From positions 31,891-95,890 of the forward strand of contig JACCGJ010013784.1 in assembly GCA_013407085.1 (NCBI GenBank): a DNA stretch of 64,000 nt, read 5' to 3'. Below are positions 13,201 to 28,200 of this stretch, one piece after another (position 1 is the first letter of the stretch; the number at the start of each line of letters is the position of its first letter). The notes under the pieces were generated by a model. The model was not told where the DNA came from. It was given only the letters and a program-made list of their open reading frames with translations, and did no database searches. Made by a program: the position numbers and the translations under genes. The stretch comes from Atriophallophorus winterbourni (taxonomy: Eukaryota > Platyhelminthes > Trematoda > Plagiorchiida > Microphallidae).

Positions 13201-16200
13201 AGACCATGCTTGAACAGCGTACTCCATTGGTAATCTGATATAGGTGTTAATTATCCGCGTTCTTTCGTGTTTGCGTACATTGGGTTCAAAGGAGGAGCAA
13301 AAGTTATTCCAATTGTGACATGAAGAGGGAACATTTAGATCGGAAATATCGATTATTTTTGGGAGAGTGTGTCTGTAAAACGGAAGCACTAAGGGATTGC
13401 GGTAAACTGTTGCAAACATAGTATTATTTATCTCAAAATATCTTAGCGTTTAGTTGAAGATCATTTCATTTAGTCAGGACACCATTTCTTGGGGTAAACA
13501 GTTCCACAAAAAACATTTACGGACTTGGTAAAATGGCAACGACAGTTTAATCGGGAATGTAGTATATAAAGAATCAGTTTATGACTGTGGGTTGGAAGTT
13601 TTGAACTAATTTTTTGAAGAGGTGTGGATGGGACCCGGTATAGATAATTCGATATGTCATAAGTAGGTCAGGTTCAGTCAAACTTGCCACGCGACACACT
13701 GAACATGCTTGCCCACAACAGCTTTTGAACACAACTCAGTTTGGTAATCACATGTTCATTCCTAGTTGTGCTGTGTAACACCAACGTGGTTGCGGCAGTA
13801 ACTTGCGCAACTATTCAACTTGTCCGAAATTGATTGCCATGCGCTGCATCAAAGGCAGTCGCTAATGCCGCGGTTTATGGATGTGGGTAAACTTTCTGGT
13901 TTGTCCGTCAAGTGAGACAGCAAATTGATTAATTCCGGTACACTAAATGATTATTGATTTGTTTCATATAAACGTTTAGTCGAGCCGCAGCAAATGTGTT
14001 GAGCAAAATCGTTTCACATTTAAATCTAAATGGATAGACTTTTCAATGATAATAAAGTAAGAATTTGGGGCCATTGTTTAGCAGGGTTCGTACAACAATC
14101 ACGAAGTTTAAACACTGAATCTCATAGTGATTTCTCGTCTAGCACTCAAGGCGCTTTTGGATGACCAAAGCGATGTGTTGCTCACATCCCCCGAAATTAT
14201 TCTCCACTACCGGTTTCCGTCTGTTTGCCGTCATCAGGTGGAGACTGTAAGATTAGGTTCAGTGAGCCTTGAATCAGTGGATAAGTGGTAAACAAAGTTA
14301 TACTTGAATGGCACTGCTACATAGGGTTCGTACAACGAACTACGGTGTTTCAACACAGAATCACATAGTGATTCTTGGTCAAGCACACAAGGCGCTTATG
14401 GATGACCAAAGTAATATGTTGATCACATCCCCCGCGCTTACACCCCACTACCGGTTTCTGGCTGTTTGTCTTCATCAGGTGGAAACACTGAGATCAGGTT
14501 CAGTGAGCCTTGAAACTGTGGAAAGTGTACGTGTGTAAATGCGGGTTGTGTGACCGGCACATTATTAAAATTAATAATCTGAAATCGACAGGCTTCGAGG
14601 CGAACTATCATATAGTATATTGTATCATGCAAGCATTGGTTCAGCGTAAAAATATTCCAATTTTTCGCTAGATAGGGAGGAAGATCACCATCCGATGATA
14701 GTTACATCATGACTCGAATTAATTCATTGCTAAAATTTTCCCCCAGGTGCCAGTCACAAAGATACGTTCAGTTGCACCAAATGTAACATTACGTTTGTCA
14801 CCAATTTTGAGCATTAAACCTTGTTCGGCTGTTTCTGATTCTGATCACAAACCAGATTTCAAGTTTTGTGTTCTATTGGCCGTTTGCAGCCTTCTATCGC
14901 AAGACGTTAATTATTGGTGTGTATATCTAATATAAATCCTCATCCCATCCAAATGTCTATGGTTTTGGGATAGATATGGGTTCGAAAATCATTCATACAA
15001 ATTTAGTGGGGATGTACAATATTCGTACACAATCAACATGCTGCAATCTTTAAGTATTTGATGCTTAATCAGAAATTGTTTTACAAAAGAGTTTGGTCAC
15101 GATCACACTTGAGTTTCGAAGCACGAACTGTAGCTTGTTGTGATAACCTCTTACAGGTTTTTGGGTAATGAAATTACACGTTTTAATGGGACGTAACTTT
15201 CAGCTAAACAGGTGAATTGACTACCGATTTAATCAATTAGCTCATGAGGTGCATGGCTATCCAATTGCAAAAATTCCGTTGCGAAGTATCTGCTCCCGTC
15301 GATCAAATTTCGTACTAATTAATACACTCGGGCGTCTACGAATAATACCAGAGCACTATCGGTTCGATCCTCTTGGTTGTGGCAACTCGTAATTCGTTTG
15401 TTTAACCAAATTTAATCGGGATATTTTTCAACCTAATTTATGTAAATCCTTAATTCCCAATGTTAATTTAATTCCGTCTCAGAAGGAACCAATCTCGACA
15501 GATTTGTAGATTCAATAGAAAAATTTAGAAATTGCACATACCTTTAAGGCTTATCACGTTCGAAACGTATGCTGATTGAATGTTTATTGATGAGTCACCG
15601 GCTTATCGATCGTTAAAAGTTAAAATTACGATCGAATCCTAAATGAATTTCAACAAAGATGTATTGAAAATTAGAAATTTTTATGGTTGTTTTTCACGTA
15701 ACAAAAAATATATTGAAACTAGTGACCAACATTTATTAAACTATAAAATGATGCCATTTGAAAAAGGTTATATTTGACTTTGCTTTATTTTTATTGATAT
15801 GCTGCAGTTGAAAGGTTTTTTTTTCTTTGGCGATTTTTTAACAATTCTTGCATTTACTTTGTCCGTTTCACTGACCCAGAAAGGAATTTGACTTCAAAAA
15901 TGTTGCTACCACTGCAACACATTAATCTTTTGCAAGCGTGAAACGGGTCTTTTAAAAATAGTTCAATATTCTGCAAAACACCAAAATACGTGTGACTCTA
16001 CGAGGTTTTGTTGCGTTTTCGTCTGTCACGAACCATTTTCTTTGAGTTCGTTAGACATCTTAACAAAAAGTAATCTTGAGTACGCTACCATTTCGCCTCC
16101 CCTGCTCGTCCACGGCCTTTTGGTCTGATTCAACAGTGGCAGAAGAACATTGGTCAACAAGAAATGAGAAGTAAGCACAGAACCTTTCAAATTAAAGCCG

Positions 16201-19200
16201 CCGTTCATGATGTTGTCTTGATTGTGACAATTGCTGTCTATCGTTGACATTTGAACGAAAAGTTCGTTAATCGCGTGTAAAGTTTTCCTCACGCAGTAGT
16301 TTAAATATTGATTATAAATTATCCGCCAAACTAGTTATATCGAATATTCAAAGGAATCTCTACCTTGAGACATTTAGAATTTAAATGAGCTCTGTGTTAC
16401 TTATTTTAAAAGGGAAGCTGCATGCCCTGCCACATGACGATACCCGAAATTCCCCACAATATACTCAAAATTCTATTGAAACACCCTAACCCGGCCACTG
16501 GAAAAGGTTGTGCCTTGTATCACTCACCGGGATTTCTGATTGGTCGTTACTGATATCAGAGTGCTCACTAAATGATATCGCTTCCTGATTTTTTGTTATA
16601 TTGTTCAGACCAAGGGGATTTACTTTATGGTATTGAGCAGACTGTTCGCATCAACCATGCCAACAGTGTCATACAATTTCAAGATTTATCTTCCATTGCC
16701 CCACTGCATCAAGGCACGCGAAAACTGATCGTACTGGCCCCAACTGATGAGTGAAAAAGCACGATACTGGTCATGTGGTGTGTGTGTGTGATGGGAATGC
16801 ATGCCAATCAGGATATTTGCCGAAACCCATGTGCTTAACCTGTCTACGTGTGTGTAGGCAGTTGTGATTGATCAGGTGACAATCTTATCCAACAGTGGCA
16901 TACAAATTCACGTGATATTCGCCATTTCTCTACTGTTTCAATGAGGATGTGGATTGAACTGTCCTCGCTCGACAAGCGCACGCAGCACAAACTCAGTTGT
17001 AGGGTGTGTGACAGAAATGCATGCGAATACGTATATTTTTTACTTTACCATTCAATCACTGAAACCCCCATACGCAGAATGTTTCTACACTAACTTTTCC
17101 CACAGATTTAGGCACCTTGTGACACTAAATTCAGCAACTCATCGTAACCAGTTCATTTGATCCCATGTCTTAACTGTTCAGTTCAACCGTTAGTTCGAAA
17201 TAAGATTGATTTTTGCATCCAATTTTAATAGTGGTTACATCTGCAATGTTTCAACAACGTGCATTCTATTCTCGTTCAGTTTGACCTTGAGAACGTTGAA
17301 CTACCAATGAAAGATGATTACATCTATATAATCCCAGTTTCACTTAACTATCGATATTCCAAGGCTGACAAATATGTTTACTACTATCATTCATACTGTT
17401 GGTCTCGAAACTCACAACACAATGACAAACACATAGAAAATCATTATCATTTCCAGAGTGACTGATTCGATTAGTATCCTTTAACTAAACTAATCAAGAT
17501 AAGTTTTCTTGTTCACATTCTACTCCACAACGAATGTCAACTTATTTCGGCTTCTCAACAAGCCAATTTTGAGATAAAGAATTTCGTAATTTATCGATCG
17601 AAGATAAGCCACACAAATTTGTCACACTTGACATTTTACGTTCGCAAAAGAAAAGCAACTACTTGCCAACGTTCTACTGTTTGCTTATTTATACAACGTG
17701 TTAGTTTAACAGCATTATTTAGGGGACACGCGCACCAAACGCATGTTTATCTGGATAGCTTTACACGTATGACTTCATATAGGTCGCTCCTTCCTTTAGC
17801 GAGCTTAGTTTGTGCAAATGGAAACATTTTTTATAACAATTTCTGATCAACATATGTAGTATTTTGTTAATAATTACAGTGCTACCGCACATCAAGCGAT
17901 GATTTTATAGATTTTGACGCTTCTTAGCAACTCACTGCCTGCCTGTGCTCTAGTATGGATTGCGACCAAGCGATATTCCAGAAGATAGTATCTGAAGTCG
18001 GACGCTTCGAATGGAGTAGCTAAAGAAATGGAACTAGTATCATTCACGCAATTTACAATCAAGTCAATTCAGATCAAATGACGTTTGTCAAGTTAAAACA
18101 GGATCGCTAAATTACGTTAGCAAGAAACTCGTAAAAGATGTATGTCCGCGTTCATCAAATTCCCCGAACTTACACTCCATTACCGTTTTCAAAGTGGAGA
18201 TAGGAAAATTGTTTCAATAAGACTTGAACCATTGCTAAATCGGTAAAAATGTTCCAAACATTGACACCAATATGTAGTAAGGTTTCGTTAAGCGGACCAT
18301 CTGTTCTAATACTGAATCTCAAAGGGGTTTCGGGTCAATAATTCAAGACATTAACACGCTCGTTGTGTCACATTATTCTGTATATTCGCTTCAAACTCAT
18401 TTAATGCGTTGCCCGAATTTGGAAGCGATGCCTCTGCTAACAAACGTTTTCTCAACATACGTTCCGGTTTGTAATATTTGTAGTTATCAAGTGAGCACGG
18501 TGAATTGGAGCAATGGATGATTGTCTGAGAAGGCTTAAAACAACCAAATTCATCGATCGCATGCATATATGTTAATAGTAAAATACAAAGAACGTACACA
18601 AATTATTCGTGTTGGTATTCCTTCCGGTTGGACACCATGACTGTTCCGGTGGACTTGAAAACACTGAGCACAGTTTGATTAGGTGCAATTTTGAGGCCAT
18701 GTGATGTGAGGATTTGCAAGTTTGTGCTTGCTCATGATTGATCAATATAAAAAGCGAGAAGACCGTGTTTTCTAATGTCAAACTTGTTCACTGGTAGTAT
18801 ACAGGTTTAAACATTGTTAACAATCTACCCTTTTGGGTCCCGTTTGAATACCACAGCTAATCCTAGACAGTGTTGCGTGCTATATACTTTTGACAGAAGT
18901 TCTTCCAGGATGCTTTGTGCTTGTAGATGATTGATATGCTTAACAACAAAAAATGAATATAATCAAAATGGTGGCGGAATGTTTGCTCAGTATATTTATT
19001 CGCTATCCTAATACTGCTCAAACTATTCATCAGGTCCAGATCAAATGGGTTTAAAGCTGTTGTGTATTGTTCTGTATATTTCTCGTGTCAGATTAGCGAC
19101 GAGCGTTGAGCAACATCACGAAATTCCCTGTTGTACGTTTAGCCTTCACATCTGATGATGTTTCTCAGACCAGTCTTTTGACATTGACCTTAAGAGAGCT

Positions 19201-22200
19201 AACTATTAAAAACAAAGTATAGTAACTATCATTATTGTTTATTCTTAAACAGTAGTTTGAAAGATTATACCACTGTTTCCAGTGTTAAATAACGGAAAAT
19301 CAATCGTAGCATAAACACTGCATCAAGTGGTTTTCGGGCCCTCGGAAGTACCGTATTTTGAGAGAGTGAGCAATGAAAATTCGCCTATGGTGTTTTCGGG
19401 ACCTCTAAATTTCGAACCTGCTTGTATCGATGGAATAGTTCAAGCATCATTCGGGCTGTGACTTGAGATATCCTTTAGGCTGCACCATGAGAGTCGAAAG
19501 TGGTGGATGCCTAATGATTGAACCAAAATCTTTTGTGGGATAGACTGTCTGATATTGTAATAAACTCATAATGAATAGTGCATATTAAGTTTGACACTGT
19601 GCTAGTTTGTTTCATGTAGATGCGCCGGTTTATAGACATTTTCATCATTTCCTGTCATCTATCATCACTATTTCCATTAACACAACCGACCCCGAATTTC
19701 AAACACCCTATTGCACTATGGTGATGTGTTACTCACATCCCCCGAAATTACACTTGAGTGCTTGACCACGAATCGCTATGTTATTCTGTGTTTGAACATC
19801 GTCGTTCGTTGTACCAACCCTATGCAACATTGGCATTCAAGTATAACCTTGTTAACCTATTGCACTAGTTGATATTAATCCTTAACACATCGATAAACAC
19901 TATGTTAAATGATCGATTTCATTATTCAGTGACGTAAATTTTTTGTCATTAATACCTTCATCGACCAGATAACCGAGAAAAAGCTTGCTACCACCAACAT
20001 TTGATCTATCGACTGTTCAGCTGAAATCTAGTAGATCGATCAATTTGCATATTGATCGATATCGATCAGGTTGCTTCGCTGCTCAGCCAAGTGCTCGTGA
20101 CCGTTAAACTGGCATTACTCACTGATGTGTAGAGCCTGTCTTAATCGGATATGCACGTATTGTATATCGACCTAGCCATTGTATGCCTGTCGCATTTGAG
20201 GATAAACACTTTTCGATGCATCACGCTATTGTAAAAAGTTAAACATATGACAATAATCTAAATTGGACCAGGATGATATCGATCTGGAATCAGAGCATAC
20301 TGCTGGCGGTGGTTTAAATTCAATTCAATCATTTTAGCTTCAGACGTCAATACGTCTGAATAGCATCGAATATAGATGTGTCCGAACCATTTCTGTGTTT
20401 ATTCAGAGATTTGTTTTTAGATGATATGGGAGTAAAAACGATATGCTTTACATAATCTACAAAAATGTAAATCATATATTTAAAATGATCATTAAATATT
20501 GTTAAAGATTAGTGTCAAACTCTAAAACGTACTTGCCCATATGGGCATCTAGTAATTTGTTTTAAAAAAAGCTACAAGAGTTTCAAATTGTATTAGGTAT
20601 ACTGTTGCGTAATTGCACGATGCAGAAAGAAAACTCGTATTTTCGGCAGTTAAACCTGCTATGCTGTTGATAGAATTTAAACGGGTGGGTTTTCAGAGTT
20701 ATATTAAAAATGTCTTCAAGGATGGTGTGTTTCATTATTCACAGTAAAAATAAACATTAGTGCTCCTCGTTGTCACCTATATTGGGTGGAATGTAGTTTC
20801 ATTCCTCTGAGACGCGTAGCGTATGAATAATAAGAAGTTCCAAAGACAAGCTTTGTCGCTCTGTGCGGTGAAATTTATAATTCTCTAAGATAATTTTCGA
20901 CCAAAGATCCCATGCTGGTATGGTATGTTCGATATGGAAAATTATCATTTCTGGGAACTGTGTATTGTTAAAAAAAAACAATCAGGTTCAGAATAGCTGA
21001 CAAAATGTTCTGCATTAAAGAATAGGTACATCCCGATGCAATAAATTCTCCCTTAACGAAAGTTAGTCAAGCTGAAAACATACACGAATACGCAACAGTT
21101 GTATTGAACACATCGTCAGTCGCAAAATTTGAGCAAAAATCGTTCTGCAAAATCAATAATTTCAAATCAGCTTTCGGTTAATTCCAACGGCTAAATTGAA
21201 AATTCCGATCCATTAAAACTAGCATTGCTCCCTTGCGATAAATTTATCTACATCGATCGGTCACAGACGTTTGGTTTACGTTGAATGTCTGAAATGTTTT
21301 AGCGCCGTACATTCACACGAAGCACGTTAACCGATGACATTTCCGGATACACGTGGTACAATATCGATCCAATTTGGTCGATGTTAAGCTCGTTTATACA
21401 ATCATTTGCCTTTTGAATTGATTAAAATTTCAAAATTAACTCACAATTAATTGCTTTAACCCCATTATCCCAGCTGTCGCATGCTTTCACCGCTATCATT
21501 TTGCACCCGTTGGCATTCTGTTTTCTTTTTGTTTATGCTCGCCAAATGCAGATCGATAATACTAACCCTGGAGAGCATGCACTGGAATCCACGGCTTCTC
21601 CGACCCCTTGCACCACCACTGCCCCAAGCCCTCAGCTTTCCGATCGCATGACTAACGGACAGTCGGCGAACACATGCTCGCCGACTGTTCCCTGTTCCCC
21701 TGAACCCAATTCCCCCACGGAGGTTAGCAACCGGATGTGCTTGCGTAACTGTTTCGTTTGTGATCGTTTTATTGTTTGTTAGTACCACTCACGGACGTGC
21801 ATGCCGTTTATTTTCGTTGTTTGTATTCATTTGAATTTGTATATTTGTGAACATATCAATTGATCATGATTTTAAAGACAAAAGTCAATGGTTGACATGT
21901 ATGTTGTGGAGATTTGGGAAACAAGCATTTCATCCACTGAGAATCTCAAAGTAAATGAGCGTAACACCGACTTGGCAAGAAGGCTTAAAGTATGAATTCA
22001 AATACAAACTATAAAGGGGGTGACCTGAGGGTCATTCAGATTGCAACCTCTGGTAGACGTTGATTTCATTCGCGTATTGAACGAGAGTCAATGTTTACTT
22101 ACTTACGACTGGTTCCACGGATTGATTAGCCGATCAATCTTCATCTGGGGGATGTGGACAAACCGGTGGAGTCTTCGCTGATTGATATGAACGGGAAGAG

Positions 22201-25200
22201 GATGTATTGCACTGCATCGCACCCAAACAGTAGCGTTAGATACCTGGTCAGCATATCGGACGCACAAGATTATCCTGAGGCTTAAGTGTGTGAACAATCC
22301 CATAAGGATTGTGCAACCTATTACTTCAGTCACCATATTTAATATCCATCATGCGGTACAGGTTGGATCGCCACTTCGTACGTTTTGACGAATATTGAAT
22401 ACACTAAAAATGAAACGCACTATTCGAACTATAATTCCAGGCAAATAAAGCTAACCGTGTAAATCAAGAGATTGAATAGCCCAACAAACTTCGAACATTA
22501 TGCAGAATTACGGTTCCTAAAGCTGGCGAATCTTGCCACTCAGCACATAATGACAATTCGATAATCGTTGCAATTTTCGCAGAGGAATAGCATACATATA
22601 CGGACTAAAGTAGACAAACTTGATCCCTATACTTTCATTCTACCTGCGCTTCCTTTACCTGGTCAGTGAATTCATCATGAAACAAAGAGATTCGGATTTG
22701 AGTTTGATGAAAAAGTTAGTGAGAACGAATGTTGTTCTCCGAACTCACGCATTGTACCACATCCATATTTGTATTGTGACTTGCGGAGTTAGCAGTTTCT
22801 CTGCGCCAATCTTTTCAAACAGTTGCTTCCTCCCTTAAGCTTTGTTGAACACTGCCCCATAGTGTAAAGACAAACACATCCTTATTGCGTTCGAACAGCA
22901 CGAATCCGGTGATCCAGCGTAACTGAATAGCATGGATTACGGATATTATTCCACGTGTTATAAGTGCAAAAAATTCAATGTCTTGTTTAAACTCATACGT
23001 TAAAACGCATGCGGATCCTGATCTTATCGCAAATACCTGATGAGTGCAAACCGCACGGAACCGGTGATGGGGTGTGTATGATGGAAATGTATTCAAATCA
23101 GTATTTTTATAATACGTTGAATTATTTCTAGCCATATATATCGATTAAATCAAATTAGAATTCATTGATTTTGCTGAATAGGTTCACGTTTGTTTCAGAC
23201 GCGACGACTTTCTGTTCTCTCGAAGCACTCATCGCCAAAAACTCAAATCGAAGCATTGCTACAAGCAGAGAGCGTTCCTGGAGAATACCAGAACAATCCA
23301 TCATTAATCCCCCCGAAAAGTCCTAAGATTGATTCTGCAGAAGCATCTGAAGCGTCTGTTGCTCCTCCGTCAAACATGCCGAATGAATCACTGGTGAGTC
23401 TAAATGAATGTTGCGTATGCAGTTCGTGTAAAATAAGATTTATAAACATTCTGCTGCTTTTAGTATGGGGGGTAAACGTGTAAAAATGCGGAGAGAGTTA
23501 GGGATAGGAAAATGTATGAAAGAAACGTGAAAATATGTCACAGATTTATTGAACACATTAAGAAAGTGTGAATAGATGTGTGTAGAATAATCGAAGGATT
23601 TAGTCGGCGTATGGATTAGTGGAAGTCTTAAGAATAGCATGCAATGCTAAGCAGTCTACAACATAGCTAGACGCATGCTAGGTATGCTTCGGCGTATTTT
23701 CGGACATTTTTTCCGTGAAACATTCCCCATGCTGATAAATACGTATATTAACCCAGTGATGGACTACACAGTGCAAGCTTGGGCACCATGGCTACAAAAG
23801 GATATCAAGCTGCTCGAGAGGATTTATCACAGAGCATCCAAAATGGTTGGCTGTCTCCGCATAATACCATATGAGAATCGACTCGTGCATCTTAATTCGG
23901 ATACACTGCTTCGCAGACAGGTTCGATTTGATCTGATCGTAACTCATAAAATAATGAACTCAAAGATGCACCCTCCGAGGCATCTATTTTGCCTCCGGTC
24001 AAGCCATGTCACACGTACTCACCCACTGGCATTTGATATTCCACATTCTCACCGGAACTGACGTCAGTTCATCTATTCATTGCGCGTTTTGTTTCTTATG
24101 GAACTCCCTACCGTCAGATATTGTGCAATCATCTAGTGAAATGATATTCAGGAACAAATCGGATATATTTATGCGTAGTTATTCTGCCCTACATCCCGTT
24201 TATATAACATGATCTTTATCCAAACGAATATTGTTTCCATAATACCGCTACAATACATGACATTTTATTTTCTAACTACAAAACTGTCGATCTTCCTAAT
24301 GCCTCAATTTATTTTGTATATATATTTATTGTCCTTATACTAATATCCTGTGGTGTTGTACAGCTACAAGCTTTTTTATACCGTAAATTCTTGAATCTTG
24401 AAAATATATAAGTCGCTTGTTTTATTTGTTCGATTTTTCATTTGATTGATTAGCAAGATAATCAAAACCTCAATGATCTTTTATATTCAATCTTGTGGTA
24501 TCTATCAGCGACTAGACAGTTGGTTCTCTGCTTCTATCGTGATGCTCACGTTTTTAATATCGTGAAAATTCAATTTCTTTACCGGCACACTCTATAATTT
24601 TGTGTGTTGTTGCGCACATCGTATTCTCTCATAGCCAATCCATCTTTATCATAATGGCATTTTTCTGCGTAACCTATTTAGATAACACCACCACGGCATC
24701 GATTTTTAGTTTTTTGTGTTGCTTCCTTGTCCTCTGATCCGACACACTGGTTGTGCTGTGCTGTGCCGTGCCGTTTGCGCGTGTGTTTCTAACTTTGTTC
24801 GTACACGCGCGTAGGTCCTGATAGCGGTTTTCACGAGACCCCGACTCTATATTATGTGCTCACTGAGTTATGCAACTTTATTGATTTTCCGATGGTATTT
24901 GTGCTTACATTTATTTGAATCGATCCACATTACATATCTTTCACTTCACGCGTTGCGCTATCATTGCTATTTTGACTTAATCTAGCGTTCACCTATGATG
25001 ATGACTGCAGATCAGACCATGCAACCAAATAGATTTGTTCATTTGGCGTTTTAAACGATAAAGCAAAAGTGTGGATTTATGATAACTTGTTTCAAAGACT
25101 ATTTTGTGTTTTTATTTTTGAACTGAACGTTCGAGACTTAGTTTCGACTTGGATCCGTGGAATAGTGTCTAGCAAAATTCGTAACCATCAGAAGCACTAG

Positions 25201-28200
25201 TCATCTTATATGTCAATGTCATCAGCAATTATACCATCGTCATCTGCACCACCCCTATCGGGGTATTACGGATGATAAAACAACGTCATCATGATGTTGA
25301 TCTGGCAGCGCCGTCTGCATTGTGGTCATTGAGGAGATAAGTGCAATGTCTAAAATATCATCATTATCGACCGCAACATCAACAGCGTCTGATCAAAATT
25401 ATCAGTAGCGTCATCATCATATTCAGCATGATCATAATCCACATCAGCAGCATTAATATTATCATCGGTTTTATCAACATCTTTGGCATTATACGCAATA
25501 TCATCGTCATAGTCATCGTCAGCACCATCATGATTTCTAGCACCCAAGTTGTCAACAGCATGATCATCGTCATCGTCGTCATCACCATTATCGTATTGAC
25601 TCATGGTAAGTATTCAACTCGACTATACTTGACATTACATGTCTATATTATAACTTTTCCTGAACGAATATTTACTATGATATGGTAATTGTGAAGCTAT
25701 GTGCTTTTTGTGACCATAAATTCTTGAATCTTTAATCTTTAATCGTCACCACCAATATCATCATCATTATTACCATCCTCCTTCTCCTATTACTCCTCCT
25801 CCTCATGGTCAACATAATCATCATCATCGCCATCATCATAATCATCACCAACATCATCATCATCATCGTCATCCTCCTCATCAACATCACCATTATCGTC
25901 ATCATCAACATCATCATCATCATTACCATCCTCCTCCTGCCACTCCTCTTCTGCATTGTCATCATAATCAACACATTCATCATTGTCATCATAATCATAA
26001 TCGTCATCTTCCTCCTTGTAATAGTCATTATCGTCATCACCAACATCATCAACATCATCATCACCGTGATCATCGTCATCACCATGATCATCATCAATAT
26101 GGTCATCACCATCATCATCATCATTACCATCCTCCTCCTCCTCCTCGTCATCATCATCATCGTAATCACCATCACTATCATTATCACCATGATCATCCTC
26201 ATCCTCCTCATCGTCATCATCATCGTCATCATCGTCATCACCACCATCCTCATCATTATCGTCATCTCCAATATTATCAACAACATCATTGTCATCATCA
26301 TCATCGTTATCACAAACATCATCGTCATCTTCGTCATTATCATTGACATCATCGTTATTATCATCGTCATCACCACCATCATCATCATTATCATCATCGT
26401 TATCACCGTTCTCTTCCTCCTCCTCATCATCATTGTCGTTATCACCAAGATCATCATCATCATCCTCAGCATCATCGTCTTCATCATCATCCCCACCATT
26501 CTTAAATCCAGGATCACCGATATCTACAGGTTTAGTCTATTTGTCGTCTTTCGCATCGTGTTGAGCACCATAACTAAAAGTGTTTCAATTCCATTCGAAA
26601 GTTACCTTCTAATGTGCCAATTTACATGCAGCCATGCAACTCTCCCCCTGAATACCAGTTTGAGATTTCATGTATTCTTGGAATAGGTTTTATAACAATT
26701 CCTAATTTACTTAATGTAATCCGGTAATAATGTAATCTCGTTTTATTCCAGTCCCCGAAAATTGATTCAACTCACACTCCTGAACTCGTTATGGGCCGCA
26801 AGTTCAGCGACGAAGAAGACAATGAAGATGTAAATTGTTGTGATTTTGAATGGAAACTTCCATCCATCCATCCATTCATCCATTTATCCATCCATCCATC
26901 CATCCATCCATCTATCCATCCGTCCATCCATCCACCCATCCATCCATCCATCCATCCATCCTTCCATTCATCCATCCATCCATCCATCCATCCATCCAAC
27001 CATGAACCCATCCATCATCAATCTATTCTTCCATCCATCCATCCATCCATCCAACCATCCATCCATCCATCCATCCATCCATCCATCCATCCATCCATCC
27101 ATCCATCCATCCATTCCTCCATCCATCCATCCATCCATCCATCCATCCATCCATCCATCCATCCATCCATCCATCCATCCATCCATCCATCCAACCATCC
27201 ATCCATCAATCAATGAATCGAATTTTACCCACTCATTAATTTTTCATAAATTTCTTTCATTTAGCTCCATATGCGTTATGAACTTGAAGAACTTTCGAAA
27301 CGATTCGAAAAAGCGTCATTGGTTCTCAACAGTCCATCTAGATTTGGTGTATTTTTGAACTACTTATTTGCTCAAAGTCACGATCCCGCTCCCGCTGTAA
27401 GTTGAGAGAAAACGTTTTTGTAATTGTGCTACTCATTAGTAGCAAGTTCATCACTAATCTTCTCACTTATTTATTCAAGCTTTTCTACCTGGTGAATCAA
27501 TACTTCCAAAGGGCACTGCAGGAATCCAAGGAACTGACCAAGGATCAAAAACGAGTGTCTATAGAAATATTTTCTACATTTTTACATGAAAAATCCGTGA
27601 GTTTTTTTGTGTGGAGCCATGCAACACTGTACTCCTTACTTTTCAAACGAATACACTCTAATTCGAGATTATAAACCAACACACAATTTGTTAGAAAATA
27701 TGTGCCCAGAATAATTCGGATAAGTAACTTTGAAGATAATCGATATTTTCAATTGTTGTCATCATTTAGTACGCTAACATGAGAACAGCCGCTGCAACTC
27801 ACACATGAATTATCCTTTCCATAGCTTATTCGCGATGAGAAAGATTTGGTTCTTTCAGACAATACATCATATCCTGTTAAAATGTTACATCTTGCTTTAG
27901 CATATATCACATTTTGATATTTTTTCTCGAAATCAGTCAATCGTATTATTAAAATAGCTCACGAACTGTCAAATTATTATTTTTTCGGAAGAACCTTTGA
28001 CAATTTGATCTAGTGTGTGGAATAATTAATTTGTAGCCGTGCGATCTGCTACCACATGCTTCTTACCGATGAAACAGGTGTTCAAGTGGGTGATCCACTG
28101 TATGCAGAATGTTGAACAGCATGATCATATATCCACTGACACGACGCTACGAAAAGTCAAATTGGCTCAGAGTCGCAATCCTCTCCTCCTGTGGTTTGAT

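Larger units (their letters stand above)
14075..14540 (-). repeat. Family-B repeat, tandem dimer
   Basis: Two units lie 241 bp apart by hammerhead position. Each reads, on the plus strand, acagggttcgtacaac-like start, gaatcacatagtgattc palindrome, aagcac…aaggcgctt.tggatgaccaaag, cacatccccc, ribozyme, ggttcagtgagccttga. It is the best-preserved dimer in the window. Confidence 0.75.
1230..21551. other. 20.3-kb intron 1, repeat-rich
   Basis: This intron holds hammerhead repeats of families A and B, a Penelope-like 3' end, two CR1-like LINE fragments and a two-copy family F, all listed separately. I see nothing interpretable in about 5900-7080, 8000-9800, 10750-12650, 13450-14050, 14550-16550, 17050-18150 and 19870-21550. 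A phase-0 exon hidden here cannot be excluded. Confidence 0.7.
21723..23198. other. Intron 2
   Basis: This intron contains a decayed non-LTR ORF2 fragment (22103-22336, minus) and a family-A partial repeat (22990-23115). The rest is AT-rich and unremarkable. Confidence 0.7.
23394..26751. other. Intron 3, LINE fragments and a trinucleotide array
   Basis: This intron contains a CR1-like LINE 3' portion (23660-24400), a short LINE tail (25610-25740) and an interrupted (TCA)n array to 26515. 24420-25330 shows only AT-rich sequence. Confidence 0.7.

Noticed and set aside
14747..14782. Possible 12-codon micro-exon ([12 protein letters not shown]) after a good cccccag acceptor
   Set aside because: It is in phase 0 and followed by gtaaca, but has no domain or conservation evidence; it could not be separated from chance.
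25732..26686. Long frames of poly-Met/Ile/Ser on both strands
   Set aside because: They are translations of the (TCA)n array.
26863..27215. CRISPR-like array
   Set aside because: It is a pure 4-bp microsatellite without spacers, in a eukaryotic intron.
26772..27358. Frames of repeated SIHP and WMDG
   Set aside because: They come from the (TCCA)n array in an intron.
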